From: Streptomyces celluloflavus
GTDB lineage: Bacteria > Actinomycetota > Actinomycetes > Streptomycetales > Streptomycetaceae
Assembly (NCBI GenBank): GCA_000720995.1
Contig: JOEL01000040.1
Coordinates: forward strand, 1-57,633
Reading direction: 5' to 3'
DNA length: 57,633 nt
This document shows, one piece after another, positions 1-9,241 of this stretch. Each line of letters begins with the position of its first letter. Within the stretch, counting starts at the first letter, position 1. Made by a program: the position numbers and the translations under genes. The notes under the pieces are model-generated. The model made no database searches. It saw only the letters and a program-made list of their open reading frames with translations, and had not been told where the DNA came from.

Positions 1-405
1 TGGTGGCGCGGCACTTGGCGGCCAGGTCCTTCTGGAGGGTGACCTGGCGCTCGAAGCTCGTCCGGCTGAGACCGGCCGAGAAGAGATTGGTGCCGACGGG
101 CAAACCGCAGTCCAGCGGGGTGCTGCGGCCGACGAAGCGCGGGTCGAAGCCGACGATGTCGTAACGCGGGCCAACCTTCTTCATCCACGCGTGGAATTCC
201 GGCGGGGATTCGAGGGCGGTGCCGCCGGGGCCGCCGTTGTTGAGCAGGATCGAGCCGATGCGGTGGCGGGTGTCGGTGGCCTTGAGCCGGACTTCGACAT
301 GGCGGGGGCCGGCGCGGCCGTGGCGGTGGGGGCCGCGCCGAGGCAGGCGACGAGGGCGAGGCCCACCGCAGAGGTGCGGCGCACGGCGGGGCTGGAGGTG
401 ATCAC
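1..405 (-). pseudogene. 5' part of a secreted alpha/beta-hydrolase (tripeptidyl aminopeptidase type), frameshifted
   Basis: The GTG at 405 is preceded by a perfect AAGGAGGA ribosome site (416-409). It opens a signal peptide (basic start, then GLALVACLGAAP, then an Ala-rich cleavage region) of about 35 codons. From about 298 the hydrolase homology continues in a different frame: VEVRLKATDT, the oxyanion-hole motif NNGGPGG, then YDIVGFDPRFVGRS, running off the left edge. Intact family members have a few dozen residues between the signal peptide and this point, including the WxxC region, and they are absent here. I infer a small deletion that also shifted the frame, so the gene as read makes only a nonsense 74-residue product. 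The rest of the gene lies outside the window. A sequencing error could explain the shift but not the missing segment. The family is secreted serine peptidases that trim tripeptides. Confidence 0.7.
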
Positions 406-617
406 GAATCCTCCTTGGGGTGCTGGGTGTTGTGGTCGGAAGTGCCAGTCGTATGTGCCGAGTCCGCCGCGGGTACGGCAACCGCCGGCACGCCCGACGG
501 GACAGCCGACACCACTGCGGGCCGGGCCGGTCGGTGCCTGTCGAAGGGGGATCTCTCCACCCCGTTCCGTATATGTCTCACACCGCAGACGCTATGCGCA
601 GCAGTAGCCCCCACTCA

Positions 618-975
618 CTACGGCTGTCCCCCCGATCCCGGTGCGGCCATCCCCCGCAACGGATCGTCCACGGCCCTGCATTCGGAGCGAGTGGGCAGGG
701 CCTCGTAGTCGCGGGCCGGTCGGCGGTGCAGCATGAGCCGGCCATAGGTCCGTTCGGCCGCCCACGGTTTCGGTATCGGCGTGAAACCTCTGGTCCCGGG
801 CTTGCGGGCGGTAATTTCCATGTAGCCGTAGACCGTGTTCCAGTGCGGGAAGTCGTGTGGGAGGTAGCGCCACTGAACGCCCGTGCGGTCGACGTACAAG
901 ATCGCATCCATGATGTCGCGCAGCTCGTGCTCGGCCGGCCGGCCGAAGTCCAGGGCCCGGCCACGGCGCTCGAAG
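618..975 (-). pseudogene. IS5-family transposase remnant, internally deleted
   Basis: Read on the minus strand, this stretch gives the N-terminal helix-turn-helix block of IS5-type transposases ([16 protein letters not shown], then [16 protein letters not shown] and WNTVYGY). It is followed almost immediately by the C-terminal block ([20 protein letters not shown], then [13 protein letters not shown]). In a complete enzyme these blocks are separated by well over 100 residues carrying the first two acidic residues of the DDE site. Here they are joined at about 805-825, so the catalytic centre is gone. No start codon or terminal inverted repeats can be assigned with confidence. The remnant abuts an integrase remnant on its right and a broken hydrolase gene on its left. 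Confidence 0.75.
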
Positions 976-1006
976 CGCCAAGCGCGAAGAAGCGATTGGA
1001 GAAGGA

Positions 1007-1847
1007 TCTCGGCCCGACCTCCTCCGTCTGGTCTGGGCGACGCTGTCCGGTGTCCTCCAGGCCGCCGTCGAGGACCGCCGCCTCGGGCGCAATCCGTGCC
1101 GGTCCAGCACGATCGGCCCGCCGCCTGCCACGCCCGGGAGGGTTGAAGCATGGACGCCTGAACGTGTGCTGGCGGTACGGGCCGATGCCGGACTGCTACC
1201 GGCTCCTTGCCACGATCGGTGCGGGTCTTGGACTGCGGCAAGGGGAGGCACTCGGGCTCTCCGTGGAGGACATCGACTTCGCCAAGGAAATCGTCCATGT
1301 CCGTCGCCAGGTGAAGATAGTGCGGGCGAAGCTGTGCTTCGCGCCCCCTAAGGGGCGCAAGGTCCGGGATGTGCCGCTGCCGACGAGCGTGGCCCGAGCC
1401 GTCCAACGGCATATGGAGGTCTTCACACCCGTGCCGGTCACGTTGCCCTGGGACGACCCGGCTCCTCCGAAGACGTCAGCGGAAGCCAAGCCCCGTCGGC
1501 CGAGGACGTACCGCCTCTTGGTGACAGGACGCGAGCGGAAGGCGGTCAACCGGAACTGCTTCAACTCCTACGTGTGGAAGCCCGCTTTGGCCAAGGCCGG
1601 CGTGATCGCACCACTGGGGGAGAACGAAGGGAACGGGGCCCGTGTGCGGGAGCCGTCCCGGGAGCACGGATTCCACGCCCTGCGCCACTTCTACGCCTCC
1701 GAGGAACTGGAGGCCGGGGAATCGGTCGTCTCGCCGGCACGTTGGCTGGGTCACTCCGAACCGGGGTTCACATTGCGGAAGTACTCCCACTTCCTGCCCC
1801 GCGCGGGCGCGCGGGGCAGCGCCGCCATCGATGCGGTTTTCGCGTAG
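1007..1847 (+). pseudogene. Tyrosine integrase (phage/ICE type), N-terminally truncated and frameshifted
   Basis: From about 1013 one frame reads the end of the core-binding domain and the start of the catalytic domain ([18 protein letters not shown], then [14 protein letters not shown]). Near 1180 homology jumps to another frame ([19 protein letters not shown]) and continues to the TAG at 1845. The catalytic residues are visible in that second frame: Arg in GLRQGE (1236-1238), the HALRH box (1674-1688), LGHS, and the nucleophile Tyr in RKYSH (1782-1784). The N-terminal arm-binding and most of the core-binding domain are missing, and no start codon with a ribosome site serves the remainder. 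It was presumably the integrase of an integrative element or prophage. No att site or tRNA gene is visible nearby. It is almost certainly inactive. Confidence 0.8.
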
Positions 1848-1903
1848 CCAGGTACAGCTGGCAGAAGGCCGGACCCGGCTCAAATTCCCAGAGAAGTCCC
1901 ACA

Positions 1904-1963
1904 GATGCCGCCGCACCCCTCCATACCCGCGTCTGCGCAGGTCTGGAGGGGTGCGGCGGCATC
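1904..1963. terminator. Perfect 20-bp stem hairpin after glnA
   Basis: The arms 1904-1923 and 1944-1963 are perfectly complementary (GATGCCGCCGCACCCCTCCA and its complement) around a 20-base loop. The hairpin lies just beyond the glnA stop (1970, minus strand) and 57 bases after the integrase remnant, so it can end transcription from both sides. It lacks a T-run, as is usual in Streptomyces. Confidence 0.8.
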
Positions 1964-1969
1964 TACCTC

Positions 1970-3379
1970 TTAGATGTCGAAGTAAAGCTCGAACTCATGC
2001 GGATGCGGCCGCAGCTGGATCGGGGCGATTTCGTTCGTGCGCTTGTAGTCGATCCAGGTTTCGATCAGGTCGGAGGTGAAGACGCCGCCCTGCTGGAGGT
2101 ACTCGTTGTCGGCCTCAAGAGCGTCGAGGACGGCGGGGAGGGAGGTCGGGACCTGGGGGACGCTCGCGTGCTCCTCGGGGGCGAGTTCGTAGAGGTCCTT
2201 GTCGATCGGCTCGGCCGGCTCGATCTTGTTCTTGACGCCGTCCAGGCCCGCGAGGAGCAGTGCGGAGAAGGCGAGGTACGGGTTCGAGGACGGGTCCGGG
2301 GCGCGGAACTCGACGCGCTTGGCCTTCGGGTTGGAGCCCGTGATCGGGATGCGCATGGCCGCGGAGCGGTTGCGCTGCGAGTAGACCATGTTGACCGGGG
2401 CCTCGAAGCCGGGGACCAGGCGGTGGTAGGAGTTCACCGTCGGGTTGGTGAAGGCCAGCAGCGACGGGGCGTGCTTGAGGATGCCGCCGATGTAGTAGCG
2501 GGCGGTGTCCGAGAGGCCCGCGTAGCCCTGCTCGTCGTAGAAGAGCGGGACGCCGCCGGACCAGAGGGACTGGTGGACGTGCATGCCCGAGCCGTTGTCG
2601 CCGAAGATCGGCTTGGGCATGAAGGTCGCGGTCTTGCCGTTGCGCCAGGCGACGTTCTTCACGATGTACTTGAAGAGCATCAGGTCGTCGGCCGCGGCGA
2701 GCAGCGTGTTGAACTTGTAGTTGATCTCCGCCTGGCCGGCCGTGCCGACCTCGTGGTGCTGGCGCTCGACCTCCAGGCCGGCCGCCTCCAGCTCCAGGGA
2801 GATCTCGGCGCGCAGGTCGGCGAAGTGGTCGACCGGCGGGGCCGGGAAGTAGCCGCCCTTGTAGCGGACCTTGTAGCCGCGGTTGTTCTCCTCCGACCCG
2901 GTGTTCCAGGCGCCGGCCTCGGAGTCGATGTGGTAGAAGGACTGGTTCGCGCTGGTCTCGAAGCGCACGCTGTCGAAGACGTAGAACTCGGCCTCGGGGC
3001 CGAAGTACGCGGTGTCCGCGATGCCGGTGGAGGCGAGGTACGCCTCGGCCTTCTTGGCGATGTTGCGCGGGTCGCGGCTGTACTGCTCGCCGGTGATCGG
3101 GTCGTGGATGAAGAAGTTGATGTTGACCGTCTTGTCCCGGCGGAACGGGTCCACCCGAGCGGTCGACAGGTCCGCGCGCAGCGCCATGTCGGACTCGTGG
3201 ATCGCCTGGAAGCCGCGGATCGACGAACCGTCGAAGGCCAGCTCCTCGGTCGGGTCGAACGCCTTCGCCGGGATCGTGAAGTGCTGCATCACACCGGGCA
3301 GGTCGCAGAAGCGGACGTCGATGAATTTGACGTCCTCGTCCGCGATGTACTTCTTTACCTCGTCGGCGTTCTGGAACAT
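1970..3379 (-). CDS. glnA: Type I glutamine synthetase
   Basis: This gene makes glutamine from glutamate, ammonia and ATP, and is the main ammonium-assimilating enzyme, cytoplasmic and dodecameric. The 469-residue product matches the usual GlnA length. The N-terminal beta-grasp ([20 protein letters not shown]) and the catalytic domain ([38 protein letters not shown]) are complete. The adenylylation tyrosine is Tyr397 in [11 protein letters not shown], so activity can be switched by GlnE. I chose the ATG at 3379 because GGAGGAG lies just upstream; an upstream in-frame start would add eight residues that the family lacks. A GlnR operator sits about 100-140 bases upstream, and a strong hairpin follows the gene. 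Confidence 0.98.
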   Translation of the reverse strand: MFQNADEVKKYIADEDVKFIDVRFCDLPGVMQHFTIPAKAFDPTEELAFDGSSIRGFQAIHESDMALRADLSTARVDPFRRDKTVNINFFIHDPITGEQYSRDPRNIAKKAEAYLASTGIADTAYFGPEAEFYVFDSVRFETSANQSFYHIDSEAGAWNTGSEENNRGYKVRYKGGYFPAPPVDHFADLRAEISLELEAAGLEVERQHHEVGTAGQAEINYKFNTLLAAADDLMLFKYIVKNVAWRNGKTATFMPKPIFGDNGSGMHVHQSLWSGGVPLFYDEQGYAGLSDTARYYIGGILKHAPSLLAFTNPTVNSYHRLVPGFEAPVNMVYSQRNRSAAMRIPITGSNPKAKRVEFRAPDPSSNPYLAFSALLLAGLDGVKNKIEPAEPIDKDLYELAPEEHASVPQVPTSLPAVLDALEADNEYLQQGGVFTSDLIETWIDYKRTNEIAPIQLRPHPHEFELYFDI

Positions 3380-3480
3380 CCCTACTCCTCCTAGCCCGGT
3401 CACCGGTCGGCGGACGCGGGGTTGCTACGCGGAACGCACCCTTGTGCAGTGGCGCGCTTGCCCGACCATAAGCAGGCGTG

Positions 3481-3519
3481 ATTTCCCAAGCATGACCCAT
3501 TTGTTTCGCCGAGGTTAAC
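3481..3519 (-). promoter_or_regulatory. GlnR operator of glnA (two a/b box pairs)
   Basis: Read on the minus strand from 3519, the sequence is GTTAAC, six bases, GAAAC, six bases, GTCAT, six bases, GAAAT. This is the known GlnR consensus of alternating GTnAC-like and GAAAC-like boxes at 11-bp steps. It ends about 100 bases upstream of the glnA ATG, where GlnR is known to activate glnA under nitrogen limitation. A candidate -10 (TATGGT) lies just downstream, at about 3465-3470 on the minus strand. Confidence 0.85.
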
Positions 3520-3628
3520 CGGCGCGCGGCCCGTCGCACGCTCCGGCGTGCGCCGCCGACGGTCCGGCCGGTCCGTGTCCGCCGCCCCTCCGCGAGGCGT
3601 ATGTATGCGGTCGCAGTACCGTGGACGG

Positions 3629-4096
3629 GTGGACAACAGGCAAGCAATCGGATCGTGGATCTCCGGGCCCCGCGCGGCAGCCGAGGACATGGGCGTCGAA
3701 TTCGGATACCGCGGCCAGCGGCTCGGGCTGCCGGAGGAGGGCCCGGGTTCGGTCGCCCGTCCCGGGCGCCGTATCGCCGCCCTCTTCATCGACTGGGCGC
3801 TGTGCATGCTGATCGCCTACGGACTACTCAGCGGCGGCAGGATGCAGTCGGCGAGCAACTGGGCGCTGGTCGTCTTCGCGGTGCTCAGCGTGCTGACGGT
3901 CGGCACGGTCGGCTTCACGCCCGGCAAGCGGCTGGTGGGCCTGCGGGTAGCCGCCGAGGGCGGCGGCCGGATCTCGCTGCCGCGGGTGGTGCTGCGGACG
4001 CTCCTGCTCCTCGTGATCATCCCGGCCGTCATCTGGGACCGCGACGGCCGCGGCCTGCACGACCGCCTGGCCCGCTCGGTAGAGGTACGGATCTGA
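3629..4096 (+). CDS. RDD family membrane protein
   Basis: A small integral membrane protein of 155 residues and unknown function. The N-terminal third is soluble. An RDD-type domain follows, with RPGRRIAALFIDW at the start of the first helix, a second helix (WALVVFAVLSVLTVGTVGF), the FTPGKRLVGLRV loop, and a third helix (VLRTLLLLVIIPAVIW) ending in RDGRGLHDRLA, which is the RDD signature. The start at GTG 3629 gives VDNRQAIGSW; an ATG at 3605 would add eight residues. The gene is divergent from glnA and convergent with the DUF4191 gene. No ligand or partner is evident. Confidence 0.85.
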   Translation: MDNRQAIGSWISGPRAAAEDMGVEFGYRGQRLGLPEEGPGSVARPGRRIAALFIDWALCMLIAYGLLSGGRMQSASNWALVVFAVLSVLTVGTVGFTPGKRLVGLRVAAEGGGRISLPRVVLRTLLLLVIIPAVIWDRDGRGLHDRLARSVEVRI

Positions 4097-4313
4097 GAGG
4101 TCCGGGCAGCTCGTCCGCCTGCCTGCCCGTATGCCGCTCATCCACGAGCCCCAGCGGGTGCGCCTACGGCCCGACCGTATACAGGCCCCCGTACGAGCCC
4201 GCCTGCCGCTCGTACCCGGAAGGCCGGGCCCCCGCCCGTACCGAGGGACACCCGTACCGCATACGGCATACCGCACCCGGATCGCTCGCACACCGCCCCC
4301 GCACCGCATACAG

Positions 4314-4344
4314 AACGCCCCGGAGCTCTCCGCTCCGGGGCGTT
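4314..4344. terminator. Bidirectional terminator hairpin
   Basis: The arms 4314-4326 (AACGCCCCGGAGC) and 4332-4344 are perfect complements around a five-base loop. They sit between the convergent RDD (ends 4096) and DUF4191 (ends 4390) genes. The remaining 200 bases before the hairpin (4097-4313) hold several short CCCGTAC/GTACCGG-like repeats but no gene. Confidence 0.8.
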
Positions 4345-4389
4345 CGTGGTTTCTCGTCGGGGCGCCGGGGTGTCCGGCCGTCCGGGTGG

Positions 4390-5100
4390 TCAGCGCGTCT
4401 TGCCGCCGCCCTTGGGCATCCGCATGCCCTTCGGCATCGGACCCTTCGGCACCGGCATATTGCTCATCAGGTCGCCCAGTGCGCGGAGCCGGTCGTTGAC
4501 GGCCGTGACCTGGGCGCCGGGCAGTACGCGCGGCAGCTTCAGCAGGGTCGTCCGGACCTTCTTCAGCGGCACCTGGCCCTCGCCGTCGCCCACGATGAGG
4601 TCGTGGACCGGGGAATCGGCGACGGTGCGCGCCATCCGCTTCTTCTCGGCGGCCAGCAGGCCGCGGAGACGGTTCGGGTTGCCCTCGCCGACCAGCACGA
4701 TGCCGGCCTTGCCGACGGCGCGGTGCACGACGTCCTGGCTGCGGTTCATCGCCACCGCCGGGGTGACCGTCCAGCCGCGGCCGACGTTCTCCAGCACGGC
4801 GGCCGCCGCACCGGGCTGGCCCTCCATCTGCCCGAAGGCAGCTCGCTCCGCGCGGCGTCCGAAGACGATCGCCATCGCGAGGAAGGCCAGGACGAAGCCC
4901 AGGATGCCCGCATAGATGGGGTGACCGATCAAGAAGCCGATGGCAAGGAGAACGCCGAATACGACGATGCCCACGCCAGCGACGACAAGACCGACCTTGG
5001 AGTCGACCCGACGGGTCATCTTGTAGGTCAGGGCGATCTGCTTGAGCCGCCCGGGGTTCTCAGCGCCGGCAGCGCCGTCTGATTTTGCCTTCCTCGCCAT
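4390..5100 (-). CDS. DUF4191 membrane protein
   Basis: A conserved actinobacterial membrane protein of 236 residues, function unknown. It has a soluble basic N-terminus (MARKAKSDG...), two adjacent membrane helices at about residues 35-85 (GLVVAGVGIVVFGVLLAIG and ILGFVLAFLAMAIVFGRRAE), then a long cytoplasmic C-terminal domain with the family's conserved stretches (NVGRGWTVTPAVAMNRSQD, AVGKAGIVLVGEG, LRGLLAAEKKRMARTV). It ends in a Pro/Gly/Lys/Met-rich tail. The ATG at 5100 starts at the family's normal N-terminus; a long in-frame extension upstream is not plausible protein. It lies downstream of a 71-codon gene in the same direction and may be cotranscribed with it. Confidence 0.85.
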   Translation of the reverse strand: MARKAKSDGAAGAENPGRLKQIALTYKMTRRVDSKVGLVVAGVGIVVFGVLLAIGFLIGHPIYAGILGFVLAFLAMAIVFGRRAERAAFGQMEGQPGAAAAVLENVGRGWTVTPAVAMNRSQDVVHRAVGKAGIVLVGEGNPNRLRGLLAAEKKRMARTVADSPVHDLIVGDGEGQVPLKKVRTTLLKLPRVLPGAQVTAVNDRLRALGDLMSNMPVPKGPMPKGMRMPKGGGKTR

Positions 5101-5110
5101 ACAGCGAAGT

Positions 5111-5326
5111 TTACGTGGCCTGTGGGCGCCTGGTCGCCGCGGCCTCCAGTACGTCCTGGGCCTCGTGCCGGTCCTTGGCCCGGCGGCGGTCCTCCAGTAC
5201 CGACGTCCAGGCGTTCCGGCGGGCGGTGCGCTGTCCGCCGCGCAGCAGCACGGCCTCGACGGCACGCAGAGCACCGGTGACGGCGGGGATGGAGCGGGCG
5301 GTGGCGCGGAGCTGCGCGGCCTGCAT
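5111..5326 (-). CDS. Small conserved hypothetical protein
   Basis: A 71-residue, strongly basic, Ala/Arg-rich, probably helical protein (MQAAQLRATARS...). The start is ATG 5326 with GGGAGA six bases upstream. It ends 10 bases before the DUF4191 ATG, so the two probably form an operon. Codon use is typical of the region. I recognise no domain and no function. Confidence 0.6.
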   Translation of the reverse strand: MQAAQLRATARSIPAVTGALRAVEAVLLRGGQRTARRNAWTSVLEDRRRAKDRHEAQDVLEAAATRRPQAT

Positions 5327-5434
5327 GTCAGGTCTCCCTCAGGCGGTCGAAGGTGCGGGAGCGGTGCGTGCATCCATCGTCACCGAAGGGTGTTACCAAC
5401 GGATGACCTGCCGGTCAAACACCTATGAAACGTT

Positions 5435-5480
5435 GACGCGGCCCGCACCGCCCCCGCCCTGGGGGAGCGCGGGCCGCGTC
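5435..5480 (-). terminator. Terminator hairpin after lipA
   Basis: The arms 5435-5446 (GACGCGGCCCGC) and 5469-5480 are perfect complements, with a 22-base loop that itself is C/G rich (CCCCC...GGGGG). It lies 45 bases beyond the lipA stop on the minus strand. Confidence 0.75.
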
Positions 5481-5524
5481 CTCTCAGCATGTGCCACGAT
5501 TCACAAGATGGCGCGCCGGGCGGC

Positions 5525-6499
5525 TCAGACCGCCTGAGTGGACGCCTCGACCTCGCGCCGTTCGATCGCCTGCTGGTAGAGGCGGCCGGCGCGGTAGGAG
5601 GAGCGGACCAGCGGGCCGGACATGACACCGGCGTAGCCGATCTCCTCGGCCTCCTCCTTGAGCTCCACGAACTCGGCGGGCTTGGCCCAGCGCTCGATGG
5701 GGTGGTGCCGCACGGAGGGGCGCAGGTACTGGGTGATGGTGATCAGCTCGCACCCCGCGTCGTACAGGTCCTGGAGCGCCTGGCTGATCTCCTCGCGGGT
5801 CTCGCCCATGCCCAGGATCAGGTTGGACTTGGTCACCAGACCGGCCTCGCGGGCCTTGGTGATGACCTCCAGCGACCGCTCGTAACGGAAGCCGGGGCGG
5901 ATCCGCTTGAAGATCCGCGGCACCGTCTCGACGTTGTGCGCGAGCACCTCGGGACGCGAGGAGAAGACCTCGGCCAGCTGCTCGGGGACCGCGTTGAAGT
6001 CGGGGATCAGCAGCTCGACGCCGGTGTCCGGCATCCGGGTGTGGATCTGCCGGACCGTCTCCGCGTACAGCCAGGCGCCGCCGTCCGCCAGGTCGTCGCG
6101 GGCGACGCCGGTGATCGTGGCGTACTTCAGACCCATGGTCTCGACGGACTCGGCCACCCGGCGCGGCTCGTCGCGGTCCAGCGCCTGCGGCTTGCCCGTG
6201 TCGATCTGGCAGAAGTCGCAGCGCCGGGTGCACTGGTCGCCGCCGATGAGGAAGGTCGCCTCGCGGTCCTCCCAGCATTCGTAGATGTTGGGACAGCCCG
6301 CCTCCTGGCAGACCGTGTGCAGGCCCTCGCTCTTGACCAGGCTCTGGAGGTGGTTGTACTCCGGGCCCATCTTCGCCCGGGTCTTGATCCACTCGGGCTT
6401 GCGCTCGATGGGGGTCTGGCTGTTCCGGACCTCCAGGCGCAGCATTCGCCGGCCGTCAGGCTTGGGCATTGACTGCCCATCGGGTGCGACAGCGGACAC
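5525..6499 (-). CDS. lipA: Lipoyl synthase
   Basis: A radical-SAM enzyme that inserts two sulfur atoms into protein-bound octanoyl groups to make lipoyl cofactors. The 324-residue product carries both iron-sulfur motifs: the auxiliary cluster cysteines C64, C69 and C75 ([12 protein letters not shown]) and the radical-SAM cysteines C90, C94 and C97 (CTRRCDFC). It also has the C-terminal RSSY serine that ligates the auxiliary cluster. The start is GTG 6499 after GGGAG. lipB lies 114 bases upstream in the same direction, which gives the complete endogenous lipoate pathway. Its substrates include the E2 subunit encoded at 20.7-22.4 kb. A CACGT-N4-ACGTG inverted repeat sits in the lipB-lipA gap at 6557-6570. 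Confidence 0.98.
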   Translation of the reverse strand: MSAVAPDGQSMPKPDGRRMLRLEVRNSQTPIERKPEWIKTRAKMGPEYNHLQSLVKSEGLHTVCQEAGCPNIYECWEDREATFLIGGDQCTRRCDFCQIDTGKPQALDRDEPRRVAESVETMGLKYATITGVARDDLADGGAWLYAETVRQIHTRMPDTGVELLIPDFNAVPEQLAEVFSSRPEVLAHNVETVPRIFKRIRPGFRYERSLEVITKAREAGLVTKSNLILGMGETREEISQALQDLYDAGCELITITQYLRPSVRHHPIERWAKPAEFVELKEEAEEIGYAGVMSGPLVRSSYRAGRLYQQAIERREVEASTQAV

Positions 6500-6613
6500 G
6501 TCCGGCTCCCTACGACTTCGATTCTTCGGCGTCCACCAGGGTACGCCCGTAATTCACACGTCTTTACGTGCAGCCCAACCCTGCATGCCAGGGGTGCATT
6601 CCCGCCGTGCGGT

Positions 6614-7429
6614 TCAGACGGCGCGGGGGAGGAGCTCGGCGCCCTCCAGGACGTCCCGCAGATGTTTCTCGACGGCGGGCAGCACCTCGGCGATGGTGAT
6701 CTCGCGGCCCAGCTCGGCGGAGAGCGAGGCGACACCGGCGTCGCGGATACCGCACGGCACGATCTTGTCGAACGAGGTGTTGTCCGGGTTCACGTTGAGC
6801 GCGAAACCGTGCATCGTGACGCCCTTGGCGACGCGGATGCCGATGGCGGCGAGCTTGCGGTCCTCCCGGCGCTGGCCGGCGTTGGACGGCGCGTACTCCG
6901 GGCCGTTCAGCCGCGCGTCGAACATCTCGTCCGCCACCAGGGGGTCGAAGTCCAGCGTCAGACCGCCCAGGGCCGGCCGCTCCTCGACCGGGTCGCCCAG
7001 CACCCAGACGCCGCTGCGGCCCTCGATCCGGGTGCCCTCGACGCCGAAGTCGGCGCAGACCCGGATCAGGGCCTCTTCGAGACGGCGGACGTGGGCGACG
7101 ACGTCGACCGGGCGCGGCAGCTTCTGGATGGGGTAGCCCACCAGCTGGCCGGGGCCGTGCCAGGTGATCTTTCCGCCGCGGTCCACGTCGATGACGGGGG
7201 TGCCGTCCAGGGGGCGCTCGTCATCGGCCGTGCGGCGTCCCGCGGTGTAGACGGGCGGGTGCTCCAGCAGCAGACAGGTGTCCGGCACCTCATCGGCGAA
7301 CCGGGCGGCGTGCACCCGGCGCTGTTCCTGCCACGCCGCCTCGTACTCCACGGCGTCCGCTCCGAAGCCCAGGTGCACAAAGCGCAGCCTCTCGGGTACG
7401 GGGGTCTCCCCCCGAGAGATCGCAGTCAC
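6614..7429 (-). CDS. lipB: Octanoyl-ACP:protein octanoyltransferase
   Basis: Transfers octanoyl groups from acyl carrier protein to lipoyl domains, the step before LipA. The protein has 271 residues. Visible motifs are [31 protein letters not shown], the lysine of [10 protein letters not shown] and the thioester cysteine in [14 protein letters not shown] (about residue 226). An insert of about 45 residues between GVWV and RKLAAIG (EERPALGG...NAGQRRED) makes it longer than the E. coli enzyme; I believe this is common in Streptomyces. I chose GTG 7429 because GAGGAG lies just upstream. Confidence 0.96.
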   Translation of the reverse strand: MTAISRGETPVPERLRFVHLGFGADAVEYEAAWQEQRRVHAARFADEVPDTCLLLEHPPVYTAGRRTADDERPLDGTPVIDVDRGGKITWHGPGQLVGYPIQKLPRPVDVVAHVRRLEEALIRVCADFGVEGTRIEGRSGVWVLGDPVEERPALGGLTLDFDPLVADEMFDARLNGPEYAPSNAGQRREDRKLAAIGIRVAKGVTMHGFALNVNPDNTSFDKIVPCGIRDAGVASLSAELGREITIAEVLPAVEKHLRDVLEGAELLPRAV

Positions 7430-7751
7430 GGCAGCTCCTCTTCGAACCATTGGTGCAGTTCATCGCCACATTTGATGCCACTTCGCGCCCTTGCCACTGT
7501 ACGGCCGCCCGCCGGCGTCCCCGCAGGCGGCCGGATCCGGACGGTGCGTACCCCGGGGGAGGGGCGGGTGCCGGGCCGCCTGCCGCACCGAAGCGCCCTG
7601 CTCACACGATCGGATGAACGCGGCGCACAGGCGGCGAGAAAGGCACCGAAGGCCGTTACATTCACGCCGTTCCACAAGGGCGAGGAGTGCACCGGGCGGG
7701 GCCGGCCGAATCCGGCGGCCCGGCCCGAAAGGCAGGAGACCGGTAAAGCCG
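7430..7751. other. Intergenic region between divergent lipB and regulator genes
   Basis: These 322 bases must hold the lipB promoter (minus strand) and the promoter of the regulator gene (plus strand). I see no confident -35/-10 pair, operator or RNA structure. The codon-like bias in parts is ordinary high-G+C background. Confidence 0.5.
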
Positions 7752-9206
7752 ATGACCGAACGACCCCCGCAACACATGCCCAACCGCCAGCTCGCAGGGC
7801 TGATCGCCGAGGCGGGATTCTCCAATGCCGGGCTGGCCAGACGGGTGGATCAGCTCGGCATCGAGCACGGCCTCGACCTGCGCTACGACAAGACCTCGGT
7901 GACCCGCTGGCTCCGCGGCCAGCAGCCGAGAGGCACCACACCGGCGCTGATCGCCGAGGTGTTCACCCGGCGGCTCGGCCGTCGGCTGTCCGCCCAGGAC
8001 CTCGGCCTGGACGCCTGCGCACCGGTCTACGCCGGACTCGAATTCGCCGCGACGCCCGCCGAGGCGGTGGACATCGTCACCGGCCTGTGGCGCAAGGACT
8101 CCGGCAGCCACGCCGAACTGCGGAAGATCGCCTTCACCCCGGCCGGGCTGGTGGTGCCCAGCCGGGACTGGCTGATCGGCCGCGCCGACGAACGGGTGGC
8201 CCGCGGCGACCCGCCGGCCGACGGCGCGGGCCGGGTGCCCGCCCAGGGCCGGATGCCGGTGCCGCGGCAGCGCCGGACCGACCGCACCGACCGTCCCCAG
8301 GGCGCCCGGGTCTGCGCCGGCGACATCGCGGCACTGCGCTCGGTCGGCGAGCTCTTCCGGGCGCTGGACCACGCCTACGGCGGCGGCCACGCCCGGCAGG
8401 CCCTGGTGCGCTATCTGGAGCACGAGGCCGAACCGATGCTGCGCGGCACGTACAGCGAGGCGACCGGCCGCCGGCTCTTCGCGGCCGCCGCCGACCTGAC
8501 CCGGCTGGCCGGCTGGACCTCGTACGACATCGCCGCGCACGGTCTGGCGCAGCGGTACTTCGTCCAGGCGCTGCGGCTGTCCCAGGCGGCCGGTGACCGG
8601 GCGTACGGCTCCTACGTCCTGGTGACGATGAGCCGGCAGGCCGTCTATCTGGGGCACGGCCGGGAGGCCGTCCAACTGGCGCGGGTCGCCCAGCAGGGCG
8701 TCGGCAGCAGCGCGCCGCCCGTGGTCCAGGCGCTGCTGCACGCCGCGGAGGCGCGCGGCCACGGCCTGCTGTCCGAGGTCCGGGCCTGCACGGCGGCGCT
8801 GGCCCGCGCCGAACGCGCACTGGAGACCGCCCGGCCGGGCGACGAGACCCCGCACTGGGCGCGCTTCTTCGACGAGGCGCAGCTCGCCGACGAGCTGGCG
8901 CACTGCCACCGCGACCTCCAGCAGTACCGCGCCGCCTCCCAGCACGCCGAGCGCTCGCTGCAACTGCGCGCCGCCGGCTTCGCCCGCAGCCGGCTCTTCT
9001 GCCGCGTCGTCCTGGCCACCGCCCGCCTCGGCCTGGGCGAATTGGAGCAAGCCTGCACGCTCGGCGCCGAGGCGGCCCTGCAAGCCTCCGAGATGCGCTC
9101 GGTACGCGCCCATGAGTACGTCCGGGACTTCGAACGCCGCCTGGAGCCGTACCGGGACGCGGCGCCGGTACGGGGATACCGGGACCGGGTCGCGGCGCTG
9201 GGCTGA
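7752..9206 (+). CDS. Large regulator with N-terminal helix-turn-helix and TPR-like C-terminal region
   Basis: A 484-residue cytoplasmic protein of the Streptomyces family annotated as regulator or NsdA-like. Residues about 8-75 form a helix-turn-helix-like region (QLAGLIAEAGFSNAGLARRV, then SVTRWLRGQQPRGTTP). A middle region follows with a variable low-complexity stretch at about 155-185. The C-terminal 280 residues are Ala/Leu-rich helical repeats resembling tetratricopeptides (RYFVQALRLSQAAGDRAYGS, QYRAASQHAERSLQLRAAG). The ATG at 7752 matches the start of homology; MPNRQ nine codons later is an alternative. Its target is unknown. It stands alone, and a hairpin separates it from the convergent oxidoreductase gene. 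Confidence 0.8.
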   Translation: MTERPPQHMPNRQLAGLIAEAGFSNAGLARRVDQLGIEHGLDLRYDKTSVTRWLRGQQPRGTTPALIAEVFTRRLGRRLSAQDLGLDACAPVYAGLEFAATPAEAVDIVTGLWRKDSGSHAELRKIAFTPAGLVVPSRDWLIGRADERVARGDPPADGAGRVPAQGRMPVPRQRRTDRTDRPQGARVCAGDIAALRSVGELFRALDHAYGGGHARQALVRYLEHEAEPMLRGTYSEATGRRLFAAAADLTRLAGWTSYDIAAHGLAQRYFVQALRLSQAAGDRAYGSYVLVTMSRQAVYLGHGREAVQLARVAQQGVGSSAPPVVQALLHAAEARGHGLLSEVRACTAALARAERALETARPGDETPHWARFFDEAQLADELAHCHRDLQQYRAASQHAERSLQLRAAGFARSRLFCRVVLATARLGLGELEQACTLGAEAALQASEMRSVRAHEYVRDFERRLEPYRDAAPVRGYRDRVAALG

Positions 9207-9241
9207 CCGGACCGGCCGGCATGCGGCGCCCGGACCGGCGG

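Noticed and set aside
406-1965. tRNA or att site for the integrase remnant
   Set aside because: No cloverleaf-like sequence or repeated att core is visible; the element's ends may be lost or outside the window.
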